Of a stretch of 64,000 bases of DNA, positions 1 through 10,854 are shown piece after piece; within the stretch, counting starts at the first letter, position 1; each line of letters opens with the position of its first letter. A program made the position numbers and the translations under genes. The notes beneath the pieces are model-generated. The model was not told the origin of the DNA. It saw nothing but the letters and a program-made list of their open reading frames with translations, and searched no databases. Source of the stretch: Tetranychus cinnabarinus (Eukaryota > Arthropoda > Arachnida > Trombidiformes > Tetranychidae); NCBI GenBank assembly GCA_022266195.1, contig WHVY01000003.1, positions 1,612,001-1,676,000 on the forward strand. The letters run 5' to 3'.

Positions 1-1995
1 TAAATCGACATATCTTTGTGACCGTATGATTTAGCGGACTAAAACCTCGTATTCCTGAATAGAAATCAATTGTACACTTTGGGGATTGAACACTTTTTTC
101 TAGGTATCGCCGGTTCTCTTGATTTTAGACGTTGACCTTAAAAGTTTGACCATCAATAGTACGTGAATGGCTTAACCCACAAACATCATTCTATGATCAA
201 ACATTAGTTTCTATTATGAACTCTAGATAAATCGAAAATTTAGAGCCTTCAAGATTCTACAAACGAAGTTATGGCACTGAATTACTTACGCTGACAGATT
301 TGATTCTTCATCGATAAACGTAAATGGCTACTTTTGAATGCTCACAATAAGATTGATTAGGTCAGATTTTCTTGCATATATAATCAAATCATGTCATAGT
401 CCATGATTAAATCTAATTTTTGAACAAAGAATGATGCTTGTGGGTTAAGCCATTCTCGCAATATTGGTGGTCAAAGTTTTCAGGTCAATCACCAAAATCA
501 AGAGAACCGTCGATAACTTGAAAAAAGTGTTCAATTACCAATGTGTACAATTGATTTTTGTACACGATTATGAGGTTTTAGTCCTCTAAATTATACGGTC
601 ACAAAGATATGTCGATTTAACTGAAAATCGAACTTATCTCTTTATCCAGAAATCGAAAAGGTTATTGATCAAAATAAGTTCGTTTTCTGGTTGCCTATCA
701 AAATTCATTCCATGGAAATGAATATCTTGAAAAAATCTTATTCCAAACTCGTACAAAAGCGAATCGAAGTTGCAACTGCGACTTCTGTTTGCAGGAAAAC
801 CTTTCGTTGGAGAAACATTTTATTAGCACAAATCGACACAGTTTTTGTGTCCCTACAAACGATCAAAGTCTAAATTTGCAAGAACTTTATTTCTAGCCGT
901 TTTTTGTGTCAAGTTTGATGCATAAATGTAACAATTGTGTAAATTGTATCTTTTTAGTAACATTCCATCAGCATAAGTAGCATCAATATAATCAATGCTC
1001 AGGGTACTCAATCGCATTCTTAAATACTAATATCTAGATCTGAGTGACAGACTGGAGACGGGGGACTGACAAAATGTGAGAAGTAAAAATTGAACTGAGA
1101 ACAACAAAAAAATGTTTGAATAATAGCAAATTCAAGCATAATAAACAATTTTGCTTTACTTAATATGCAAAATCAACTTTATACTTTTATGCGATGCAAG
1201 TTTTAACACTGGTTGAGAACCACATCGAGTAAAGAGTTGAGACTTGTAATAATCTGCAGAAGCACAAAACTGCATCCATGAGTGCTATTAAAATGATTCT
1301 CCGATCAACAGTTTTCGAGCAAATAGAGGTCAAAGCTGAAACTTCGATTCGCTTTTGTACGAGTTTGGAATAAGATATTTTCAAGAGATTCATTTTCATT
1401 AAGTAACTTTCGATGGGCAACCAGAAAATGAACTTATTTTGAGCAATAACCTTTTCGATTTCTGGATAAAGAGATAAGTTCGATTTTCAGTTAAATCGAC
1501 ATATCTTTGTGACCGTATAATTTAGAGGACTAAAACCTCATAATCGTGTACAAAAATTAATTGTACACATTGGTAATTGAACACTTTTTTCAAGTTATCG
1601 ACGGTTCTCTTGATTTTGGTGATTGACCTGAAAACTTTGACCACCAATATTGCGAGAATGGCTTAACCCACAATCACCATTCTTTGATCAAACATTAGAT
1701 CTATTACTTGCTATAACTTAATATGACTTTACATCCAAGAAAATCTCTTCTAGTTTATTCAATTATCAATATTCATTAACCATTTACTCTTATTGATAAA
1801 GAATAAAAAATGATAGCATGAGTAGTAAAGTTTTATAAATCCGTTTGTAGAATCTTGAAGATTCTAAATTTTCGAAATATCCAGAGTTCATAATAGAAAC
1901 TAATATTTGACCAAAGAATGATGTTTGTGGGTGCTATCATGCTCGAAATATCGATGATCAAAGTTTTCCGATTTTCGGACAAAATCAAGAGAACT
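1..1995. repeat. Complex foldback repeat, four partial copies in alternating orientation
   Basis: A unit of roughly 200-460 bp recurs in alternating orientation. Positions about 1-250 are inverted relative to 410-620. The stretch about 412-875 is inverted relative to 1232-1705 around a loop of some 360 bp, and 1845-1995 is a further diverged copy. The core (gtcgatttaactgaaaatcg at about 612-631 and its complement near 1486-1505) is almost identical, while the inner arms fall to about 75% by eye. Each inner arm holds a related short reading frame of about 60 codons (691-873 + and 1187-1420 -) that shares the residues SYSKLVQKRIEV, perhaps the remnant of an element protein. No transposase or target-site duplication was recognised. 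This looks like a nested foldback or MITE-type element. Confidence 0.75.
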
Positions 1996-2260
1996 GTCTA
2001 ACAAAAGCTTGAAAAGTCTAGATTTCAGGTTGAATTGTAAATAAAAAATCCCCTTTTAGCTTTACAGTTGAATTGTGTTAAATTGTTTCTGGCTTTTACT
2101 CAATAATTAGTTGCTAAATTGCTGTTAACAGTAAAGGATTTGTAATCTTATAAAATGTAAATCTCTTAATTAATTTGTTTTATAAAACAGTTTATAATCC
2201 ATTAGATGGTTTAAATCAATTTGAAATGGCTTTTACTGTTAATCAAAGTTTCCTTTTCAG

Positions 2261-2407
2261 GTCCATGTTGATGAAGATTGCATGTTTATCAACATAATTG
2301 TTACTCTCAAAAAAAACAAACTCTTCCTGCCGTTAAACACGATCCCACAAAGCTTCGACCTAAAAAGATCTGGATTTATGGAGGTGGATTTCATTTGGGT
2401 CTTTGTT
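2261..2407 (+). pseudogene. Carboxylesterase-family gene fragment, frameshifted
   Basis: After a good splice acceptor (tccttttcag ending at 2260) the frame reads VDEDCMFINIIV, the family's EDCLxxNV motif. After a frame change within the A-rich run near 2310-2325 it reads KIWIYGGGFHLGL, the oxyanion-hole HGGGF-type motif of type-B carboxylesterases and cholinesterases. The spacing between the motifs matches the family. No catalytic serine (GESAG) or other exon was found nearby, so this is one decayed exon. It runs directly into a copied piece of the downstream gene. Confidence 0.6.
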
Positions 2408-2572
2408 TAATCAACAAGGCTGTTCGCATCCACCAACACAATCAGGCGATTTGAGTGAGAGTAAATTCTGGTTTCAGGTTAACAAGGCCGATTCTAACTA
2501 CCTAAACACCTACAATCATCCTTACCATCAACATGCACAACTGTGCAACAAAACAGTCGTAGATAGGTTTCA
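2407..2572 (+). pseudogene. Duplicated fragment of the 3669-8054 gene
   Basis: This stretch is a diverged copy of about 3886-4060 inside the large gene downstream. Both encode GDLSESKFWFQV followed by LNTYNHPYHQH. The copy lacks the start, the preceding Ser-rich region and about 12 bases (the VKKYS part), and its frame ends at 2607-2609. It has no upstream start of its own and joins the carboxylesterase fragment, so it looks like captured or transduplicated sequence, not a working gene. Confidence 0.7.
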
Positions 2573-2609
2573 AGGTTTGTCAAATGAATGGAAAACGATA
2601 TTTTATTAA

Positions 2610-3668
2610 TCAACATTTACCAAACAATCAGACAAGCAAACATCAACTGAGTGACTCTTCATCCTCAATACCTCATTGCTGTTGTCATTTCACCAATCAT
2701 CAACAATTGAAAATATTAAGATGTAAATGGGGAAGATAAATAGAGAGCCGAGAAAGAGAAGAGTAATTTACCCAATTTGTCTTTCTTTAAAATCACCGTA
2801 ATTACCAGTAATTAGTCTCAAGTCTGTTCTTGATTGTTGCTCCAACATTGAAATCGTTTGAAATCAAAATTTAATTTATCGATATTATGACCTGGTAATG
2901 TATTTGATTCCGTATTTGTAATAAAAAATATAATCAAACAACTATTATTAAACACAATCAATTAGGAAAAGTTAATTATCTTTAAAATTTGATGAAAATT
3001 GGTTAAAGAAAGGGAAGAGACAGTGAAATAGAAAGAGAATGGAATGGAAAAAAGAAGGAGAAAAAGTGATAGCGCCACCAACGGCTGGTCCGTCAAGTTG
3101 GAAAAGCTTTCCACTCTCCACGGTTTCATGATTCATGAGTTCGCTCTTCTTCCTTTAATGCTTGATGTGCTTTTTTTCAATTATTAACACATTATTTTGC
3201 CATTTTATCAACATTTATTTATATCCTTGACCTTGTAGTTGTTTATTTTTCACCTCTAATTTGGAAAGTGATTTGATGAAACTTCGGTGAAGCGTAAAAT
3301 TGTAAATAGTGACACTAAAAATGACTTGAGTTTGTTTGAGTTCACCATCAGCTGAGTAGTTTTACTTTAATTCAGCAATCAATTGTGATTATCTTCAGTT
3401 GTGTACAGTTTTAACTTTTATAATTGAATAGTAAATTCAGATCATTCAATTTGAATTGACTTTACGATTGTTGTTTTTTTTCTTGTTTGCTTCAGTTGAT
3501 ATCGATTTTGAATCGCGCTTTTATGTTGACCAGCTGATAGCTGAATGAAAACGTATAGCTAGAATTAGTGGTGTTGGTGATACTGGTTTTGATGGGAATG
3601 GTAATTATTACGGGTACAATCGATGGTTAATCATTTGCATGATAATTTTGATAAATTAGTTTAAAATT
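2610..3668. other. Intergenic region and likely 5' flank of the large gene
   Basis: No coding frame or RNA gene was recognised. The stretch has AT-rich runs and a purine-rich patch at about 3004-3065. It probably holds the promoter and 5' UTR of the gene starting at 3669, but no TATA box or initiator can be assigned with confidence. Confidence 0.4.
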
Positions 3669-6600
3669 ATGCCTGGTAGTTTACTTGAATCAATAAGTAA
3701 AAAGAGTGAAAAAGATTCAACACGTTCGTCATCTTCATCATCATCCTTTCCTTCACCAGTATCACCTTTCTCATCATTAACCAATAATAATCGTCATTCC
3801 TCTCCTCATCATCATCGCCATCATTTAATCAGTTCAGCTCGGTCTGATAGGTCTGATGGATCATCAACATCAAAAAAGGTTAGCTTCAACAAGGCTGTTC
3901 GCGTTAAAAAATATTCACAACCACCAACACAAACAGGAGATTTGAGTGAAAGTAAATTCTGGTTTCAGGTTCACAAGGCCAATTCCAACCACCTAAACAC
4001 CTACAATCATCCTTACCATCAACATCCACAACAACTGTGCAACGAAACAGTCGCAGATAATAACAACAGTGAAAGTAACAGTCAACAGGAGCATCAACTT
4101 TCAACTAGTAAATCTGACGACTCAAGTAAATCATCAAACAAATTAGTTGATTCATTTGATAATAATTCTAGTCAACTGAGTGAATATTTTTTACCCTTTG
4201 ATAATAACGAATCATTATCATCATCAGCATCACCATCTAATAATAACTTGCTCGGACCTCGCCCATTGTCAACAATAGTTGAAAGTGATTTAAGATCATC
4301 ATCATCTAACATAGTTGAAACACCATTAGAAACCTCAATGGCCCCAGCGACCAAGAAAGATGGGGTTAAAATAGTTGATTATTCTGAAAATCAAGGTACA
4401 ATTGGACGGAATAGTGAAACTAAATCAAACAAAGGTTCAATTATTGGTGATCATTCACCATTGACCAATACTTCAAAAGGATTAAGCAACAATCGTCGGA
4501 TAATCAACTATGAACCCTACAGAAGTGCTTCGACTATTGGTTTAGATATTGATTCGTCTCTTCGACCACGATCACCATCTCCACTCACTAAAAATGGACG
4601 CCACTCCAGTGTCGATAGTTGCCATCGTACAATATCTTCGCCATCACCAACAACTAAACCTAATTCAATCAGGCCAGGATCAGTGGCAAGTGAAGAAATT
4701 ATTGAAACCAAAACAATCGAAAAGAAAACTCCTCTTCTAAGTGGTGTTAAGGTAATGTTCGGTGTAAAGGCTAAACGAGCACCAACTTTTCCAACTATGC
4801 CAAGTCGTTTTAAATCGGCTGAACGAACTACAACACCAGCCAAACCAACAACATCTAAAACTCCAGCTACTATTGTAAGACCAACATTTGCATCCAGAAC
4901 TACAAACACTTCTACGCTATCTAAATCTAAAGAACCACCGTCGACTACTTACAAATCTCGATTTCTTGAAACAAATAATAATAAAGGTTATACACCAGCT
5001 TCAATTCGAAGTCCACCATTAACATCAAGTCTAAAGAAAACAACCACAAAAGTTTCCTCTTCTTCTGATCGTGAAAATAACAATATTAGACCAGCATCAA
5101 AATTATCGAAAGCATCAACCAACGAGACTAATGCCAAAAGTGTGTCAATGAAAACAAATAATGAGCCAAGTGAAGCCATGGAATCAACGAGAGAAAAAGC
5201 TGCTGACCAATCTACAAATGATTTGATTCCTGTTGCTACTTGGAGTTCAGGTCCAATTTTGATATCCAATCAAGCAAATCGGGAAACATCATCATCCTAC
5301 ATTCCCGGTGAAGGTAAATTGATGGCAACACTTGAGGAGGGAACTACAATTTGGAAATCAAAAACCCGAAAAGTTTATGAAGAACCTATCAAAATACCGA
5401 AAGAAAGGCCTGCCTCACCTGAAAAGCTAGACCGTTCCCCGGAAAGATTAGCGATAACATCAACTGACTCACTTCAGCGCCCAATAAAGTCTAAGTCACC
5501 CGATAGGGAATCATCTTCTCGTACTCATTCCCCTACAAGATATCGTGAACGATCGCCTGCGAGGTCAATCCGAGATGCTTCTTATGATAGACGAAGTGTA
5601 TCACCAATCAGGCGTTATGATTCACCTGAAAGGCCAGTTAGACATCGATCGCCATCACCAATTGAACGACCATCAGTGATTAAAGAAGACGATGTAATTG
5701 ATGGACAGAGGACAATTAGAACTCGATTCTCTCCTTCTCCAGATACTTTCTATCGTTCACCTAATCATGATGATCATTTTGATAATGAACCTAAATTACT
5801 ACCAACCAGTGAAGATCTAGATGAAGTTTTCCTGCGAAAAGATATTCAATTGAATGGGCAAGAGCCTGATCAAGACGATTTTATTGCTGAATATACACCC
5901 AAAATGGAGGATAAAGCATGCCAATGTAATTTGAAAAGATCGAGCAAGGCTAAATTGCCTGATGAGGGTGGATTGGGATATCGCGTGATTAAACCTGCAA
6001 CAGACGGATCTGTATCTACGTATTCAAATGTTCCTGATATTTCAGATGCTGAAACTGAACTTGAGCCAATCAGTGGGCAATCTAAAATTAATGATCGACA
6101 ACCAAGGTCAAGTCGAAGTCCATCGCCCACTGAACGTAGAACTGTATCACCTGGAAATAATTCTGAAGTAATTTATAGTCAGATTGATAGAACAAAGAAA
6201 CGACCCAATTTGATATCCAACTCGCCAAATCACTTTTCAAATACAAATTATCCATCTGATATACTTGATCAACCTACTGAATATCCAGATGATTATTTAT
6301 ACGAGGCTAATCCAATTAAATCTGCTCGTCCAGTCTCTCCCAACCGAAGTGTATCTAGAGAAGGCACAAGAGTGAATGAACCACATCGGCAATCATCACC
6401 ATCACCAAGTCGAAGCTACATGGTTGATATTGGTAGAAGAAGTAAAGCAGATTCACCGTCACCTTCTAGGCCTAATAAAACTGTCTCGGTGTCGACCAAA
6501 ACTTATGGATTTAATATGAAAACTGCTCTTGATGCTCCAGAAGTTAATCTTCCTGCTCGACCTCCTCTAACAAAACCTAGAGTAATTGAACCAACTAATG

Positions 6601-8054
6601 GGTATTATACTCATGACCATGATACTATTTCAAGATCCAGAGGCAATTCAAGATCAAGAGATCAGATGAGAGAAGAAACATTCTCAAATATTTCAAGTGA
6701 TGAATTAGTTCACTCAATGCCAAGGCGAGGAGATATTTCTGAGCCAGATGATTTTGTTGCGCCTAAATCAATTATTAGAGAGATTGACCATCGAAAAGGT
6801 GAAATCAATTATGAGAATGTAATTCCTGGATCGAGAAATCGTTCAACTGGACTCAGAAGTCCATACGAAGAGAGAGTATCCAATGGAGGAACTAATAGTA
6901 TGTGGTTTAGATCACTTGATGATGATTACCGAAAGGGAATGTCTGAAAGGGATGGTTATAACCATGATGCTGATCATGTTACTGATTATTGTACCATGTC
7001 TAGGCGAGGTCGCGATCGTTTAGCCCCACAAAATGCTGATTACTCTCCATCTTCAATGGGACATGCTTATACTCTTGACAGGCGACATCTTGATCGTGCA
7101 AAAAGATCCAAACGACCTGGACCTAGCTATTCAACCGCAGGCTCACATTTAGGCATTTCATCTCCCATGTCAGTTTCAATGAATGAAGCTGCACCTGGAA
7201 ATAATTCGTTGAGTCTAAGAAAGTACAATTCAAATCGTGATTTAACAAATTATTCATCTGACTTTGGCGACATTGGATCAACAAGAGGTGGACTTGCAGC
7301 AGCTTATAAAGCGAGACAACGACGAGCATCATCTCTAAGTCGACATGGTCAATCACCTAACGGTTATCTTCCAATATCGTCATCTCCTCATCATCATCGA
7401 ACCTCCTATTCTGTTCTATCACCCAGTTATCCACTTCATGGTTCTCATAGTCAACTTCATAGGCTTCATCTTAGTGGATCAGAAAATGCTTATCCTCATC
7501 ATCATACTCAATCTGTTTATCATCACCCAATCAGATCAAGTGCCTCTCACCTTGGAACATCAGGTCACTATGGACATTCATCATCGGAAAGTGAAGCTGG
7601 AATGGGATCCCATCAAAGAGCAATTAGTGGCTCAAGAAGTCGCCTTCATCAAAATGATCCAGTTGTACTTTATATTCCAGCAATTAGTCATCATCATCGT
7701 CCAGTAGATGAAGATGATCGTAATTCAGCTCTCGGAATTGCTCGCACTCAATCGATTCTTTCATCTTCTAAACGAAGTGTTAAAAATAATTCTACATCCA
7801 ATAAGAAGAGAGAGCAAAGTAAAGAACGTGATGCCAATTTTAATGAGATAACAACCAAAGTTAATGGTTACCTTGATAATCGTACTTCGCCAACTGGCCT
7901 TGAAGGTGACGATGAAATTGTTGAGTTAAGGGATGACGAAGAAAACAATAAAAATAAAATGAACGGCAAAAAGAATGTTAAAAGAAGTGTTAGCATTCCT
8001 AAAGATGCTAAACTTCCTTGGTTACAAAAGCTTAAAATGAAAGTAAAATCATAA
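3669..8054 (+). CDS. Large Ser/Pro/Arg-rich disordered protein, 1461 aa
   Basis: One uninterrupted 4.4-kb exon starts at the first ATG and ends with TAA. I do not recognise the family. The protein is strongly biased to Ser, Pro, Arg, Asn and His. It has poly-Ser near residues 20-26, His-rich patches at about 46-51 and in the last third, and many SPS, RSP and SPER-type sites around 600-700 and 800-930 that resemble proline-directed kinase or SR-like sites. Residues 69-73 contain KKVSF, matching the RVxF-type PP1-docking motif, followed by the basic run KAVRVKKY. The C-terminus is compact and basic (AKLPWLQKLKMKVKS). No signal peptide, membrane segment or folded domain was seen. It may be a cytoskeletal or scaffold protein, which is inference only. 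A part of its early coding region is duplicated upstream at 2407-2572. Confidence 0.8.
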   Translation: MPGSLLESISKKSEKDSTRSSSSSSSFPSPVSPFSSLTNNNRHSSPHHHRHHLISSARSDRSDGSSTSKKVSFNKAVRVKKYSQPPTQTGDLSESKFWFQVHKANSNHLNTYNHPYHQHPQQLCNETVADNNNSESNSQQEHQLSTSKSDDSSKSSNKLVDSFDNNSSQLSEYFLPFDNNESLSSSASPSNNNLLGPRPLSTIVESDLRSSSSNIVETPLETSMAPATKKDGVKIVDYSENQGTIGRNSETKSNKGSIIGDHSPLTNTSKGLSNNRRIINYEPYRSASTIGLDIDSSLRPRSPSPLTKNGRHSSVDSCHRTISSPSPTTKPNSIRPGSVASEEIIETKTIEKKTPLLSGVKVMFGVKAKRAPTFPTMPSRFKSAERTTTPAKPTTSKTPATIVRPTFASRTTNTSTLSKSKEPPSTTYKSRFLETNNNKGYTPASIRSPPLTSSLKKTTTKVSSSSDRENNNIRPASKLSKASTNETNAKSVSMKTNNEPSEAMESTREKAADQSTNDLIPVATWSSGPILISNQANRETSSSYIPGEGKLMATLEEGTTIWKSKTRKVYEEPIKIPKERPASPEKLDRSPERLAITSTDSLQRPIKSKSPDRESSSRTHSPTRYRERSPARSIRDASYDRRSVSPIRRYDSPERPVRHRSPSPIERPSVIKEDDVIDGQRTIRTRFSPSPDTFYRSPNHDDHFDNEPKLLPTSEDLDEVFLRKDIQLNGQEPDQDDFIAEYTPKMEDKACQCNLKRSSKAKLPDEGGLGYRVIKPATDGSVSTYSNVPDISDAETELEPISGQSKINDRQPRSSRSPSPTERRTVSPGNNSEVIYSQIDRTKKRPNLISNSPNHFSNTNYPSDILDQPTEYPDDYLYEANPIKSARPVSPNRSVSREGTRVNEPHRQSSPSPSRSYMVDIGRRSKADSPSPSRPNKTVSVSTKTYGFNMKTALDAPEVNLPARPPLTKPRVIEPTNGYYTHDHDTISRSRGNSRSRDQMREETFSNISSDELVHSMPRRGDISEPDDFVAPKSIIREIDHRKGEINYENVIPGSRNRSTGLRSPYEERVSNGGTNSMWFRSLDDDYRKGMSERDGYNHDADHVTDYCTMSRRGRDRLAPQNADYSPSSMGHAYTLDRRHLDRAKRSKRPGPSYSTAGSHLGISSPMSVSMNEAAPGNNSLSLRKYNSNRDLTNYSSDFGDIGSTRGGLAAAYKARQRRASSLSRHGQSPNGYLPISSSPHHHRTSYSVLSPSYPLHGSHSQLHRLHLSGSENAYPHHHTQSVYHHPIRSSASHLGTSGHYGHSSSESEAGMGSHQRAISGSRSRLHQNDPVVLYIPAISHHHRPVDEDDRNSALGIARTQSILSSSKRSVKNNSTSNKKREQSKERDANFNEITTKVNGYLDNRTSPTGLEGDDEIVELRDDEENNKNKMNGKKNVKRSVSIPKDAKLPWLQKLKMKVKS

Positions 8055-8610
8055 TTTTTAGAACTAAATTTAATTGTAATTAATTAATCTAATCCTTTGT
8101 ACTTTTCACTCTCTGGTTGTGATTTCCTTTCATTTTTACAATCTTTCAATAATTTCCGTCCATCAATTTTATTAATCTTGATTTCCATTAACTTACCTAA
8201 TATCAAATTTCATTATTCTAGATTCTACAATTGTAATTACAATTGAAAATTAATTTTCTTGCATTTGTTTTATCACTATAAATGTATTTCTGTATTCCAG
8301 ATAATTACTGAGTAATTATTTTTTATTACAAAATTTAATTATTTTAACATAATAAAACTATAATTGACGAAACTTCCAACAACTGTTCTCAAACAACGAT
8401 CAATTTAATGCTTAGTTTAAATCGAGCTTAAATAAAAGAAACCAATGTGGAATGATTAAATTAATTTTTTCTATTTATGTTCTCAACCAAGTAAAAAAAA
8501 GTTTCTTAAATAAATGGATTTAGACAATTAGTGTTTTTCATGACATAGTATGGTGCAACAAAGGATTGAAAATGAAAAAAATGAAAAAACAATCCAGTTG
8601 TTTTTCAAGT
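8055..8610. other. Convergent 3' flanks
   Basis: AT-rich spacer between the large gene (+) and the FKBP gene (-). AATAAA occurs at about 8351, 8431 and 8509 on the plus strand, and TTTATT at 8322-8327 would serve the minus-strand gene. Nothing coding was seen. Confidence 0.5.
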
Positions 8611-10320
8611 TTAATTGACTTCTTGAACAGTGTGTTGGGCATCAATAATTTGATCAGGAGTAAATTGAACTTCATCGATTGGACCATCATAGGAGGGTGC
8701 TTTGCTTTCCTCAGAGGAAGTAGCAAGGTATTTGGAGATCATCGTCTTGAACATTGCCTTTTCTTTTTCTTTTTGAGTCTTGAGACCATGTCGAGCTTTG
8801 ATAAGTTGGTTTTTAGCTGCTTTATTTTCAGGCTCTAATTGTAAAAGCTTTTCGAAGTCTTCGATAGCTTTCTCGTATTCTTGGATAGCAGAAAAGGCAG
8901 ATCCTCTTCGGAACAGTCCTTTACAATTGTTAGGATCGATTTCCAATGCAGAGTCACAGTTTTTAAGGACATCATGATATTGTTCGAGTTTAAGGTAAAC
9001 CATGGCCAGATTTAAGTGACCAGCTAGAAGAACACTATTTTTCTCCTTTTCATCAACCTTAACGTCACTTTTTTCTTCCTCCATATCTTCCTCTTCCATA
9101 TCATCCTTTAGACCATCCTTGCGATATGGACCTGATAGAAGGGAAATAAAATGTAAATTTTAAATTAAGAAACTTACAATAAATTAAATTTGAATAACCT
9201 ACCAATCAAAGTTGGAATTTTTTTATACTGTTTAAGAGAGAGTTGAAATTTATTTTGTTTGAAATAGTTAGAACCTTTGTCTTTAGCAAGTTTAGCGTGC
9301 TCTAATCTTTCTTCTTCAGACATTTCCCAGGTCTCTTTTTCCTTTTCGAAGCTGTTGAGTGTAACCTGAAATCGGAAAAAGGTATTAATCAATAAATTTC
9401 AATAGTAAAATTTTTTATCAAAACTTACTTCGTAAATGACTTCATTATAATCAGCTGGTAAATTAAACTCTGCAGGAGGATTTGGTCCCCATGCATAATC
9501 TGAACGGATGTATATCAAAGCCTTCTCTCCGCTTTTCATTTTGCCGATTCCTAAATCAAGACCTTCAACAATGTTGGACTCAGAAGCCTCTCCATGGCAA
9601 AATGTAATGTCTCTTTCGTCGAATACTTTATTGTTGAATTTTCCAACAATGTGAGCTTGAATGGTAGCACCATCATTGGGAGTAGAATAACCGGATCCTT
9701 GAACTATGGTTCGTTTTCTAACTCCACCGTCAGTTTTCTTGGTACAATCAACCATTTTCCAATCAAACAGCTCAATTTCAAAAATAAGAGTGGCGTTTGG
9801 AGGAATCTTTGGTGGACTACCGGTAGCACCATAACCATACTCTGATCGAATGGTTACTTGACACAATTCACCAGCTTTCATGCTAGCTACTGCAAGATCC
9901 CAACCCTTAATAACTTGACCTTGACCCAGAGTGAAAGAGAAAGTAGAGCCACGATCGCGAGAGGAATCGAACACTGTTCCATCTTCAAGTTTTCCGACAT
10001 AATGGACGAAAACTTTGTCACCGGCAGCCGGAGTTTCCCAACCTGGTTGATGCAAAAGATAAAAAGATAGAAAATACACGTGAAATTGTAAATGATGAAA
10101 GATAATACGGGTCAGGATAAGATTAAAAGAGATTAAAATGCATCTATCGAAGAAAAAAATCTATACCTGAACCAGCTTTGATAATTTCCTTAAGCACTCC
10201 ACCATCCTTAGCATCAGTCACATCGATGGGACTAGAAAGAACATCCTCGTCTCCGATTTTCTCAGTCATTTCATCTCCCGATTGTTTAAACATAATTTCT
10301 TCTGATGCACCAATATCCAT
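8611..10320 (-). CDS. FKBP52/FKBP59-type immunophilin with TPRs, 483 aa
   Basis: The spliced model is complement(join(8611..9131, 9203..9365, 9429..10042, 10167..10320)). All junctions are GT-AG and stay in frame, giving 483 residues. Residues about 50-155 form the first FKBP peptidyl-prolyl isomerase domain (FDSSRDRG, GQVIKGWD and YGYGATGSPPKIPPNATL are diagnostic). Residues about 160-265 form a second, more diverged FKBP domain. A Glu/Lys-rich stretch and TPR motifs follow (NLAMVYLKLEQY, NCKGLFRRGSAF, AIEDFEKLLQLEPEN), the usual Hsp90 C-terminus clamp. The length fits FKBP4/FKBP5 and Drosophila FKBP59. Its role by homology is as an Hsp90 co-chaperone in the cytosol and nucleus. An acidic insert (KDDMEEEDMEEEKSD) lies between TPR helices at the start of the last exon. 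The start is the first ATG after an upstream non-coding flank. Confidence 0.93.
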
Positions 10321-10515
10321 CTTGAGATTTTTATGAAAATGTTGTTAATTTATTTAGAATACAATTAAAGACACGTGAAGACGCTGAAGGTAAACAAATT
10401 GAAAGAACAACTGTGAGGAAAAATGGATTATCTGTAAATCTCGAGAAATTAGTTAATAAGCAGATTAAACAAAGGAAATCAAATCAGAGGAAATAAATTA
10501 ACCGGTGTGATGCTT
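10321..10515. other. 5' flank of the FKBP gene
   Basis: AT-rich sequence upstream of the FKBP start codon, with no open frame. It probably includes the promoter and 5' UTR, but no distinct promoter element could be assigned. Confidence 0.4.
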
Positions 10516-10790
10516 TTAGGTAGAGTTGATCCAAGAAATTATAATACCATTTGTTTGGGATTCAGTTTAAACATGCATTCGGTCAGCTTCTAGCAATTTC
10601 TACATGAGTTGCGGGAAGTTACACAAGCGCCATCTTTTCCTACTTTTTTCATTTAAAGCTGCATAAATCTTACATTTGTTAGAGTTATTTATTATGAGTA
10701 CAGTTATTACTCTTCGAGTTAATTAACATGTAATTAATCAATTTTCATTCAAAAAACAGCAAAATAATCTAAAAGTGAGTGAAAATTAAA
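10516..10790 (+). repeat. 275-bp duplicated segment, copy 1
   Basis: This segment recurs at 26318-26594 in the same orientation with only a few differences by eye (for example catttg/cattcg and an extra two bases near the end). It contains a short frame reading RNYNTICLGFSLNMHS before a stop, and it ends in the aaaacagcaaaataatct sequence common to both copies. There is no terminal inverted repeat or obvious target duplication. It is a recent dispersed duplication or a small non-autonomous element. Confidence 0.85.
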
Positions 10791-10854
10791 ATGAATTTGA
10801 CAAAATTAATGAATGAATGAAATAGAATTTGAAAATATCAAACAATTGTATAAC

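Noticed and set aside
4517..4909. 130-codon antisense frame and similar antisense frames within 3669-8054
   Set aside because: Shadow of the biased codon use in the large plus-strand gene. No independent features.
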